Shown here: one piece after another, positions 11,520 through 22,700 of the stretch
How positions within the stretch are numbered: position 1 is the stretch's first letter
Layout of the letters: each line of letters opens with the position of its first letter
From: Elgaria multicarinata webbii
Lineage: Eukaryota > Chordata > Lepidosauria > Squamata > Anguidae
Length of the DNA stretch: 64,000 nt
NCBI RefSeq assembly: GCF_023053635.1
Contig: NC_086172.1
Location: 53,300,001 to 53,364,000 of the forward strand
Direction of reading: 5' to 3'
Notes under the pieces: generated by a model
What the model was told of the DNA's origin: nothing
What the model saw: only the letters and a program-made list of their open reading frames with translations
Databases searched by the model: none
Position numbers and translations under genes: made by a program

Positions 11520-12120
11520 TTGCCAAGGTCTCCCTCCTGCGTTCTGCCTAGTAGGTAGCAGCTTCTAACTGGAGGAAAAACCGAAAACAAAACCGAGAGC
11601 AACAACTCCAGACGGGGCTGTTCTGAAGTTGACGGAGGCAGGGATATCTCGGAGCAAAGTATCGCTCTCGCGGCTTTCCCCACTCCTTTCCTGCACGTGA
11701 CTTCCAGTAAAGGGCAGCGGCAATTTTCTGCTCGCCTTCCCCGAAGATCGGAGAGGGTTCCTCCAGAGACGTCTCAGGGATGCAGGCGGATCTCCCCGGC
11801 CTCGCCAGTAGCGCCCCCCCTGTAAGTGTGGAAGGGTGGCCGTGAGTTCACCCCCCGTCCCCCCCGATTTCCTACCCACAGATCAGACCTGCTTTGCAAA
11901 CTTCCGTGACGGCTTTAAAAAACGAAACTGAAAGCGGTTCTCTCCTCTCCTACGACGGGTAACTTTTTGTACCAAAACAAAAAAGCAGGAAACTTTTGGC
12001 TCTTCCTCCTTGCAAAGTATTTGATATAAGTTCGCAACCCGAACTTATTTATTTTAAAATCGGCGTGCTTATGGTTGCCACTTTAAATGTGAAGTAGCAG
12101 TAGCTGTTCCTGGTGAAGGG
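11520..12120 (+). promoter_or_regulatory. NMI: Likely NMI promoter and 5' untranslated first exon
   Basis: CpG density rises here against an AT-rich background. The stretch contains an interferon-type site at 11921-11935 and lies upstream of the first NMI coding exon with no other gene between. Human NMI has a non-coding first exon, so a splice from this region to 16987 is expected. A possible donor is GTAACT at 11959, but the true transcription start and donor cannot be fixed from sequence. Confidence 0.55.
11919..11935 (+). promoter_or_regulatory. ISRE / IRF-binding site
   Basis: AAAACGAAACTGAAAGC contains GAAACTGAAA, an exact GAAANNGAAA interferon-stimulated response element core, and two overlapping AANNGAAA IRF sites six bases apart. 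NMI is a known interferon-induced gene, which makes this a plausible functional site. Confidence 0.65.
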
Positions 12121-12308
12121 GGCTGATCGTAAACAGTAGCCTCGTTTCCTATCTTGCCCTGGCCTGTAGTAGGGACCCTTCTCTTACTTATTCCTCCCAT
12201 GTTTTGCTGTTAGTTGAGAAAAGGAAAGGTCTGCTCTTCCCTCCTCTGTTACTCACTCTCTCTGGATGCTATGGCAGGGAGGACTGGGCCCATGGTAGTG
12301 CCTAGAGT

Positions 12309-12520
12309 GCCCTTTCCCAACTGATTGCCTTCTAGACTACAGCTCCCATAGTCCCCCAGCCAGCTGTGCTGGCTGCTTTAGAGAGCATCTTCCCCCAATC
12401 TCGTGCCCTCCAGGTGTTCTCAATTACAGCTTTCAGCATTCCTTACCATTGCTCATGCTAGCAAGGGGCTGGTGGGAGTTGAAGCCGGAAATATTTGAAG
12501 AGCACCAGTTGGGGAAGGCT
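12309..12520. repeat. Family A palindromic elements, two copies side by side
   Basis: GACTACAGCTCCCATAGTCC and then TGCCCTCCAGGTGTTCTC, with inverse arms ending GAGCACCAGTTGGGGAAGGC. Confidence 0.6.
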
Positions 12521-12833
12521 AGCCTAGAGAGAAATTGTGAGCAGCCACTTCTGCTTGCTCACAGCCCCTCTCCCCTCCCCGCCTGTTATCTCTCTGGCCA
12601 ATGCAACTTAAAGGGTTGGTCTTGGAAGGAGGCGACCACCTTCCACTGCTTTAGCTGGGCTCTCCCTCTGGGTGGGTGGTGCAAGTGCAGTCCTCCAGAC
12701 CACATTGCCCAGTGTGTGAGCAGGCAGAGGTGGTGGCTGTTCCTTCAAGCAGCAGCTGCCACAAACTCCTTATGCTCACTTGCTATCTCTGTATGCCCCT
12801 GCTGAGAAAGGACATGCAAACAGGTAGAGCAGG

Positions 12834-12955
12834 GGTGGGCAACTTGTGGCCCTCCAGATGTTTTAGCTTACCACTCCCATTAGGTATAGCCAGTGGTGAG
12901 GGATGATGGGAGTTGCAGAACAAAACATCTAGGGGTGTGTGCAAGTTGCCCATCC
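12834..12955. repeat. Family A palindromic element
   Basis: GGCAACTTGTGGCCCTCCAG pairs with AAGTTGCCCATCC at the far side. The centre has GGTGAGGGATGATGGGAGTT. Confidence 0.7.
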
Positions 12956-13066
12956 TTGAGGTAGAGTATTCCAGAGGGAGAGGGCAGGTGACCCTTCAGA
13001 GGCAGTGGCAACCATCATTTGGCTAGTCCTTGCTGCCGAGATGCGAGAGGTTGAGTAATTGTTAAT

Positions 13067-13289
13067 AGCTAGTGTGGTGTAGTGGTTAGGGTATTGGTGT
13101 GGGACTCTGGAGACATGGGTTCTAGTCCAGCCTCGGCCATGAAGCTCATTGAATGACCTTGGACCAGTTGCTGACTCTCAGCTTAATCTACCTCACAGTG
13201 TTGTTGTGAGGGTAAAATGGAGAGGAAGAGGAGGAGGATCCTATATGTCACTATAGAGGAAAGGCGGGCTATAAATAAATGAATGAATG
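13067..13289 (+). mobile_element. Sauria SINE
   Basis: The tRNA-derived head AGCTAGTGTGGTGTAGTGGT, the central GAATGACCTTGGACCAGTTG and CTACCTCACAGTGTTGTTGT, and the 3' end GGAAAGGCGGGCTATAAATA plus GAAT repeats are diagnostic of the squamate Sauria SINE, whose tail is shared with Bov-B LINEs. It lies in the first NMI intron. It is the best evidence for the host lineage. Confidence 0.88.
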
Positions 13290-15300
13290 TGGAGGTAGTG
13301 GTTTCTTCTTGTCTTCTCTTGGACTCTCTCTTTGGGTGACATAGAGGAGTTTTTGGTTTGCTGGGCTAAACCTTCAGCGCTCTGCTGATGCCAGGTATCT
13401 CAGGTGAGCGAGTGAAGGGATGAGTTGGCTGCTCATTCCATGATCATCTGGCTGTGCTGTACCATCCGAAGGGAGAATGAGTGGGCAGAAATGGTGAGAG
13501 ATGAAGGGAGTTGTGGGCCAAAACACCTGGAGGGCCACTGCTTCTGCTTTCTCTCTAGGCAGCACTGCAGGTCCTATCCTTCCCACTATGATGCCCAGAA
13601 AGTGTGTCCAAGAGTGAGAGGAGATAGGGGGAGACTAAAATTGACTAGTGATGGCTCATCTAGGTGGCAGCTTGCTCTGTGGTACAGAGAGTATCCAAGG
13701 TAAAGCAGATTCCTGCAGGATGTTATGTCTGTAGAGCCTATACAGCCTTCACAGTATTATCTATACACTGCTGGGTGTGCCCCAGGACATGGTTTCCAGA
13801 GTCCACTGATATTGTTTTACTGCACTATTTAAAGTGGAATGCTAGGCCTCTTAGGCACATGACAGGGCCCAGAAGGTGCTTTCGTTGTCTACTCAATACA
13901 AACTCTCTATGCTATCCTGTGAGTGGTGTCTGTCAATGACTTAACTATCACTTCTTTAAATGCCTCTCTTTCTCTGTATATAAACTGAAGAACTCTTGTT
14001 ATCTCTATGTATTTGTCTCCTCTGGATATGACGCATTGTTGATTCCTACTTGATGGTGAGTGGGGAGGGTGTTCTGCAGTTTTTACTAATAATGTATGCA
14101 TCACATTTTAGCTATACAAAGTACTTTGCTGTAATTTCATTCTTCCGCACAGCAGCCCTGTAAAGTAAGTTGCTATTGCTATTATTCTGATAGGAAATGA
14201 AAAGAGAAAGAATGATTCACCCAAATCCTAGTGTTGACTTGATGTTGCTTCAAATAATAGGGCACCTGGTGGGTTAAATGAACATGTTAGGGGCTTGCAA
14301 GGCTGTGCCATATGAAGATTTGTAGGGGCTTTGGAACTCCTACCTTTCTGTGGGTCTTTCAGGGATCAAACAGACATTACTATAAATCCATATCTAACTC
14401 AGTCTGGATCTTAAAAGCCCCCCACCCACCCCGGCTGCATTCACTGTAAAGTAAAAATGAAAAAAGGCATATCTGCTAGATACAGATTTAAAGTAATGTT
14501 TATTTGGGTGCTCATTGGCATGTGAAGGCCTTCTTGTGTAAATAGGGCTTCAGCCTACTATGAGGTGATTTTTTCCCCTGCTGCTGGTTCCTCATTGGCT
14601 TCTGTTTTTATTTTGTTCTTGCTGTTTTTAATATGATCCTGTTAGTATTTATTGGTATTTAACTTAAAAAAAACCCTTTTTCTGTTCGTATTGTTTTTGT
14701 ATATTTGTTATATGTCTCGGGCAGCTTTATTAAATTATCAATTTGATAAATAAACATACACAACGAAGAAGCATAAAAAGTGTGACAGATTAATAGTATG
14801 GTGCGTTTTAGCCAGACTGTGCCATTATTAAAGATTCCTATATGCTGTATTTTGTTTTTTAACTTCATGTTCCAATAATTTTAGTATGCGAGTCTTGCTC
14901 ATCAAAGGATGGTTGCACTGAGAATATAAACAGATGATGCCATCATGCTTGCTATTTAAACGGGTCTATTTTTAGTTACAGTCTCTTTTCTCATACTCGT
15001 TACATTTATTTAAAGACAGATGTTTATTTAAGTGGCATACAGTTGTGGAATCCATATTAATAAAGATGTTTTTGGAAAAGATTGGATAGGGCTTTGGAAA
15101 CTACTCTGAATATTCTCCATATCCATTACAGCGCAACAGACAGAATTACCTCATGATTTTTTTCCTGTCTAGATTTTTGTGATTCATATTGAACAAGGAG
15201 GGATTCCCCCCCTAAGAGGATTTGTATCTCGAAGGTTTGTTTTACCTCAAATGGATATGGGTTTTTCACTGTGGTCTTAGTACTTCAGTACACTAGACTT
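13290..15300. other. NMI first intron, no element recognised
   Basis: Unique-looking intronic sequence. A partial family A arm (GTTGTGGGCCAAAACACCTG) lies near 13511. No exon candidate with both splice sites and a frame was found. Confidence 0.45.
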
Positions 15301-15304
15301 AGGG

Positions 15305-15306
<2 letters not shown>

Positions 15307-15345
<39 letters not shown>
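15307..15345. repeat. (TA)n microsatellite
   Basis: About 19 uninterrupted TA units. Confidence 0.97.
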
Positions 15346-15349
<4 letters not shown>

Positions 15350-15621
15350 AAAATAATCCAAAGATTGTTTTGTCAGAAATGTTTTAAAGCAAGTAAAAAT
15401 TATGTTATAGTAAAGGTACTTTTGGGACATTCTTTCCAAATTAATTTAACAAGGAACTTAGATTATGTACAACGGGGAAGTAGTAAAATTTCACCCTTCC
15501 CACCTACCAAGTGTCTGTGCCCAGTTTTCAGGACCATTTAATATTTAGGACATATGCTCCAGAAATTTTGGATTTTATGTCCGTTGAACCTACGCATGTT
15601 GGATTTCAGGTGTGTATGCCC

Positions 15622-15760
15622 TAAGCCAGAGATGCAGAACTCATGCCCTTCTAGATGTTGGACTACAGTTCGCATCAGCCCCAGTCGGCATGGCCAGTGT
15701 TCAGGACTGATAGGCGTTGAGCTTCAGATGTTTTGGGGCTGCCACAAGTTCCCCAGTTAT
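15622..15760. repeat. Family A palindromic element
   Basis: GCCCTTCTAGATGTTGGACT is on the left and CAGATGTTTTGGGGCTGCC on the right. Arms are diverged. Confidence 0.55.
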
Positions 15761-15859
15761 GCCCTAAGCAACCAGGATTTCCGGTGTGGACGTCCTAGGA
15801 GCTTGGAAATGGAGTAGGCACAGTCTTTTGATTCCCACATTGCATGTAGAGTCTACAGA

Positions 15860-15990
15860 AGGGATGGACAACTTGTGTTCCTTCAGAAGTTTTTGGGCTG
15901 CAACTCACGTCACTCCTTGCCATTTGTTATACTGGTTAGGGCTGATAGGAGTTGCAGCCGAACATCACATGGAGGGCCACCCCTGCTCTA
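15860..15990. repeat. Family A palindromic element
   Basis: GGGATGGACAACTTGTGTTC on the left, GATAGGAGTTGCAGCCGAAC and GGAGGGCCACCCCTGCTC on the right. Confidence 0.6.
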
Positions 15991-16828
15991 CACACTCATT
16001 AGAACTGTGCATTAAGTACGATTATTAAAACGTGAATATGACAACATTTTCTGTTATAATTGCACAATACTGATAACCAAGAATTAACCTGTAATGGAAA
16101 AGTTGATGCATCAGTAGAACTCTATTAGATGATGAAGATGACAGCTTGGATACTGGAAATTATGCTCAGATAGATATATAAATTATGTTACAGTGAATAC
16201 CTGGAATTTGGAGAATGTTAACATTCAGGTGTGGATGTTAAAAATCGCATTCCAGATGAATGTTGTGAACGTCCAACCTTCACTGAGACAAATAGTAACA
16301 TACACCAGTGAATGCACAACATTTGTCTGGCATTCGTTCAGGTGGGAGCTTAATTATTTACCCAATTTCGGACATTCACTATAACACACACACACAATTT
16401 TAGGGTGCAGTCCTAACGATTGCGCCCTCGGTGATTGGAAGCCCGTGTACTTGGAGGCACCGATCATAAAATATAGGGCGTGAGGAGTGGCAGAGGCAGT
16501 CTTTGCTTCCTCATTGTTTCGCCCTGCAGATTTTATTATCACAGGCTTTTTAGTCCATGTAGTGAGGATGCTTCAGAGGGGGAGAGAATGAGGCTGGAAG
16601 AGGCTAAGAGTAACTTGTATTCTGGTCTTTCCAGTCTCTTCCCCTCCCTGATCACCGGAATACCCCATTTCCTCCTTTTCTGAAGTTGTTTTTCCCACCT
16701 CAGAGGGCAGCTGGTGAGGTTCTTTCTGTGCCAGCTTTGAGGGGATGGGGTGGTGGTCAGATCTCCAACTCCCCTCTTCTGATGGGGGAGCACTTTTCTG
16801 ACCTTAGAAGGGTGAATATGAACAATTC

Positions 16829-16861
16829 TATGGTCCCTGGGATGCTCACTCAGGGACCATA
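16829..16861. repeat. 11-bp inverted repeat
   Basis: TATGGTCCCTG and its reverse complement CAGGGACCATA flank an 11-nt loop, shortly before the first NMI coding exon. Confidence 0.7.
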
Positions 16862-16986
16862 AGATTGCGTTTGTAGGTGATTAATCTATTAATTAAACAA
16901 ATTTAAACTTGCACCTCTGATTTTCATACTATATAGTGTTTCTGACTGACTTTTCATTATACAGTATTTCTTGCTCTGTTTTATAG

Positions 16987-17070
16987 AGTATGGAGAAAGG
17001 TTCAATTCCAGGAGCACTTGTAAAAGAGACGGAAAATCCTAAAGAATTAGAACAATTGAAGATAAGTTCT
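16987..17070 (+). CDS. NMI: NMI repeat exon 1, with probable start codon
   Basis: Acceptor TTTTATAG, then AGT and ATG (16990) in strong start context (A at -3, G at +4). 84 bp, phase 0 at both ends, donor GTGAGT. Peptide core EKGSIPGALVKE. If a non-coding exon splices here, this is the first ATG of the frame. Confidence 0.82.
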
Positions 17071-19746
17071 GTGAGTGCTCATGCATTTCTAGGAAAATAA
17101 GTTAATGCTTGCAGCCCTATTTTTTATGTAATACACAATGTTTATGTATTTCTGACTGTTTTGTAGAGCACAGAGAAAAGTGATATTCCAGGATCACTTA
17201 TAAATGAGATGGAAAACCTTAAAGAACTAGAACAATTGAAGGTAGGTTCTGTAATTGTTCATGCAGTTCCACTTAAACAAATTAAAACTTTCACCTTGGA
17301 TTTTCATACTATATAGTGTTTCTGGCTGTTTTATAGAGTATGGAGAAAGGTGAGATCCCAGGCGCTCTTGTAAATGAGAAAGAACTTCTTAATGAACTAA
17401 AAGCATTGAAGATAAATTCTGTAAGTTCCCATGCAGTTTCAGTTCCATATATTAATGCTCACAGCCCAATTTTATATAATGCAAAATGTTTATCTATTTC
17501 TAACTGTTTTATAGAGTGCTGAGAAAGGTGAGATTCCAGGCGCACTTGTAAATGAGATGGAAAATCTTATGGATCTGGGAATGCCGAAGGCAAATTCTGT
17601 AGGTATTCATGTAGGTTCAACAAATGAAAGCTTGTCACCCTAATTTTTATGTATTTTCTGTTCAAGAGTATATAGGTTGATTTTGTATTTAGCAAGAGAT
17701 CCAACTCTGTAATTGTTAGCAAGAATTAAAAATAGAGTTATGCTCCAAAATGGAGATAAATATTCCTTTTTACCTTTTTCTGTAGATGATGAAGAAAGAT
17801 GAGGTTTCAGACATACCTGTAATCTTGGCTGAAAAACGTAAAGAACTGGAAGAATGGAAGGTAACTGCTAGAGGAGCTTGTGCTATTCGCAGGTGGCAGT
17901 GTGAACTGTTTGCATAATAACAACAACAACAAAATTATTTCTTACCCGCCTTTCCGTTTGGATTGAGGCAGGGAACAACAATAAGTATAAAATACATAAA
18001 ACTGAATTTAAAACATAGTATACATTATTAAAACATCTTGAAGGAAATGAGGCAGGTGGCTACTAGGAGGAGGGCTTTCTCTGCTGCGGCACTCCGGCTG
18101 TGGAACGAGCTCCCCAGAGAGGTTCGGCTGGGGCCTACACTGTATTCCTTCCGTCGCCAGCTGAAGACCTTTTTATTCACTCGGTATTTTAACACTTATT
18201 AACTTAAATTTAAACTTTGCTGTTTTAATTCCATATTTTAACCTATATCATTTTTTGCTGTGTGGTTTTATCTTGGTTTTCCTTTTTTATTGTATTCTGT
18301 ATTTGTGTTTTTAGATTGTTGGTTGTTTTTATGCTCTTCATGATTTTAATTTTTGTGAACTGCCCAGAGAGCTTCGGCTATTGGGCGGTATAAAAATGTA
18401 ATAAATAAATAAATTTAAAACTTCCTAAAATTCCACTGGATAGGCCTGCTGAAATAGATCAGTCTTTATAGCTTTCTTAAATGCTAAAAGACTATTAAGT
18501 TGACGAGTCTCCTCCGGCAGGCCATTCCACAGTCTGGGAGCAGCAGAAGAGAAGGTCGTCTGGGTAATACTTGTCAGCCTAAGTTTGGTGGACTGAAGTA
18601 GATTCTTCCCAGAGGACCTGAGTGTGCGGGGCAGATTGTACGGGAGAAGGCGATCCCGCAGGTAGCCTGGACTCAAACCATGTAGGGCTTTAAACACTTT
18701 ATACTTCACCCGGAAACTAACTGGCAGCCAGTGAAGAGATTTTAAAACTGGTGTAAACCCCCTAGGTGTACCGGTGACAAACCTGGCTGCCATATTTTGA
18801 ACTAATTGAAGTTTCTGGACTAGGCACAAAGGTAGCCCTATATAGAGTGCATTGCAGAAGTTGAGCCTTGAGGTTATCTGTACAGCACCATGTACATTGA
18901 TGGTGCTATATAAATAAATAATAATAATAATAGTGCACTACCATCTTTAGGTCTTCCAACTCTAGGAAGAGGCACAGCAATGGATATTTGTGGCAACCAA
19001 TTATTTGTTTAAAAAGCTTAGTAGTAATGTTTCATTTGAAGCTCTAAAACTCATTAATGTATTTTGCATCTCAAAGGCAAGGGTTGTAATAGCTGAAAAG
19101 CAGAAGTCCGACATGCTTCTTTTAAAACTTCATGCGGATGAAAGGAGAAGAAAAAATCAAGAGGAATTGACAAAGCTAAAGGATCTAGAAAATAAGGTGA
19201 TTCAGGAAAGTATGAAAGTACAAGAGGACCATAAGGTAAAGAGAGAACTTAATCAACACACTAGCAGTTCAAGAAAAGGGAAATATAGTTGATGTGGGTG
19301 TTTACAGAATGGAAATGAGCCTCAAACCTGAAATATCTGCTTTGGAAATCCTGGTCCTATATCCAGTAATAGGTGGCTTATTGTGGTTTGTTTGAAGTGA
19401 GGGAAATACCTTTTGTACGTGCTCAGGTGACTTTATTGTTCTTTCTCATGTCCCAGTAGTGAGGCCTTGCATTTAAAACAGATTTTCTCTCATTAAGATC
19501 TAGATATTCTTTGTGCTTTGTAAAAGAGACACAAACTTTAATCTTAACAAGACTAGTAGAAAAAAGGGGGGAAATCTAAAAACAACGTACCCCTAATGAC
19601 CTTGTGACCTAGACCTTTGGTTCCAGGGAAGGATGTTGGGAACTACATGCCAACACTGAGTGTGGGTGAATTGTGGGTGAAGCTACCTTAATTCTCCCTC
19701 CCTCTCACTCACACACACATGCACACGCCATCATTTCAAGGCATCA

Positions 19747-19784
<38 letters not shown>

Positions 19785-22700
19785 AATAATATATTCATTT
19801 CAAATACAAAAATACTATAAAATACATAAAAGTGATTAAAAACATATAAAAACTAATACATTATTAAAATAACAGCTAGGCATCTTAAAATTCGACTGGG
19901 TAGGCCTGCTGGAAGAGATCAGTCTTTATAGCTTTTTTAAAGTAAGAAAAACTTAAGTTGGCGAATCTCTCCCGGCAGGCCATTCCTCAGTCTGGGAGCG
20001 GCAGAAGAGAAAGTCCTCTGGGTAATGGTTGTCAGCCTAGTTTTGGCTGACCGAAGTAAATTCTTCCCAGAGGACCTGAATGTGTGGGGTGGACTGTCTA
20101 AGAGAAGGTGTTCCCGCAGGTAACCTGGACCCAAACCATGTAGGGCTTTAAAGGTAATGACCAACACTTTGTACTTCGCCTGGAAATATAATTGGCAGCC
20201 AGTGAAGTTATTTTAAAATAGGTGTAATATGGTCAGCCCTAGGTGTACTGGTGACCACCATGGCTGCCATATTTTGATCTAGCTGAAGTTTCCAGACTAG
20301 GCAGAAGGGTAGCCCTATGTACAGCCCATTGCAGAAGTCGAGCCTCAAAGTTACCAGCGCATGCACTACCGTCTTTAGGTCTTCCAACTCTAGGAAGGGG
20401 CACAGCTGGCTAATGAGCCAAAGCTGATAGGCATTCCTGGCTGTCGCATCTATCTGGGCTATCATTTGGAGCGACGGATCCAGGAGCACCCCCAAGCTGC
20501 AAACGCAGTCTTTCAGGGGGAGTGTAACCCCATCCAGAACTAGTTGGCACACCTCCAAATCTGGGTTGGGCCCTTTGACAGTAAGCACCTCCGTCTTGTC
20601 TGGATTCAGCTTTAGTTCGTTTCTCCTCATTCAGCCCATTACCACCTCCAGGCATTCATTCAGAGGAGACACACTAGTGTGGTGGCCCCTTCTCTTTGGG
20701 ACTCCCTTCCCCTGGAGGTCAGACAGGTGCCAACACTGTGCTGCTTCCGGCACCTCCTGAAAACAACTCTTTTCCAGGAAGCCTTCCTCAAGTGACCAGC
20801 CACCATTTTTTATTGATACTTTGTTTTAAATTGAACAATTTTAATTTGCTGTTTTAATCTTTTTATCTTTTACTGATTTATTCCTATGCTCACTCCTCAG
20901 GAATCTATTTTAAATATGGAGTGGTATATAAATATTGTAAATAAATAATAAATACATGGTTAAATGTGAAGAAACATTTTTCTCTCAATGTCAAGGATGC
21001 TCAATTAGTGCATATTTTAATCTCTCATGTTTTACAGAGGGAACTTTCTTCTATAAATGAGCAAAATAAAGTGCTGAAAAAGGAAATTGAGATCCTTAAA
21101 GCCAAAATTGCAGCAATGAATGCTAAGCATGAAGAGCATGCGCGGAACTTTCGGGTAACTTCTATTTATCATTTAATTTTGAAAGGGACGTAACTTTATT
21201 CATCATGTTGAAATGGTGGGAATGTGGGTGAGATGGTAATTGAACTGGGCTGCCTAAATTGCAAATCATATTTAACAATATTTCAGATTTTCCTAATAGT
21301 TGGGCAGGATTTACCATCTTGTGGTTAGGAAAAAAAAATTAATGTACCCCTCCTCACCCTTGTGAATTTGTAGTGTACTCAAATTAAAGTCTTCATTACT
21401 GTTAACTCTTGCCAGTGTTCATGTAGACAATTTTAGGTGTATAATGCTGCAGTTCTATACAGCTATGCAGAAATAAATCCCATTGAGTTTACTCCCAGTA
21501 AGTGGCCATGGCATTGTAGCCTAGTTGTGCTCTTAGCTTCTTCCCAATGCATTGTACTAGTGTGCTCAGTAAACATGAGGAAGAAATCCAGTATGGGTCC
21601 TTCTTAGAGTAGACCCATAAATGAATGGGACATAAGTTAGTCATGACTAACTCAAGTCCTATTCATTTCAGTGAATCAGCTCTATGTAGGACTTAGGTTG
21701 GATTTCACCCAAGGAGCTCTTCTCTCCAAAAGCCTATTTCATCCAATGTCCTGTATCCTACAGTGACCAACCAGATGTCTGTTGGAAGCCTGCAAGCAGG
21801 ACATGAGGGCAATAGCCCTCTCTTGCTGTTATGTATTACAGAAGCTAGAATGTTGGATCTAAATGTGGGAAAGCCAGGTTGAATCCTCACATACCTGTAA
21901 AGCTTATTGGCAACCCAGTTAGTTTAGTATGCGGATGGTTTTGAGAAAGGCCATCCACATAGCTAACTCAGCTATTCAGGATTGATGGGAGGCTAAAATG
22001 CTACTCTGAGTTCTTTGGTAGAAGGGTGGGATGCCACTGCAATATAATTTTTGAATACTGCCAAGGACAATATTTATGTATTCATGTATTTCAGAAGATT
22101 TCTGCTGTTAGATGTTCGCAAGATTTATGAAGTTAGCATTGCAGGAGAACTAACCATATTGTACTATATTCTATAGATTTGTGTGTGTGTGGAAATCTCC
22201 CAAGAGAACAAACGCTTAATCAGTACTTGATCTATGTGAGGATAAAGTTAGGAAAACCCTTAATAAAATCACAAACCCCATCCCTGAACTCTACCTAGTT
22301 TTATTCAAGTCATGATCATCTCTCTAGCCTTCTAAAACAGTACAGAGGTGGCCATTACGAAAAGTAACCCCCACCCCATAATTTCAGTACTGTGTTCAGC
22401 CACTTATTCTTTATTTCAGGTTGAAGGCAACTGAAGCCCCAGTCCTAGCTACAAAGATTCTTTTGATGTCTTATAAAAGACTAACAAATTAATTACGGTA
22501 TCAGCTTTTATGAACTAGAATTGACTTCATCAGATGCGTGGTAGTCCTATATACACCTGGTAATTGGTGACAGGGGGAAATAGTGAAAACCCATTGTCTT
22601 CATTCAAGCCAGAAGTGATAGAATTGGATTTCTTAATAGGTTGTAATTCAGCAGTTTCATGCAGGAATTTCCCTTTGAAGGTTCTTTTTCTTAACTGTTT

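Larger units (their letters stand above)
17918..18982 (-). mobile_element. L2-type LINE, minus strand, split by two later insertions
   Basis: Parts at 17918-18040 (3' tail), 18417-18876 and 18933-18982 are one 5'-truncated LINE. The frame at 18425-18829 encodes the C-terminal end of an L2/CR1-superfamily reverse transcriptase (VQNMAARFVTGT, LHWLPVSFRVKYKVFKALHG, FSSAAPRLWNGLPEE). Comparison with the copy at 19740-20650 shows where the two insertions sit. Confidence 0.85.

Noticed and set aside
18425-18829. 134-codon minus-strand frame as a host gene
   Set aside because: It is the reverse-transcriptase C-terminus of an L2-type LINE.
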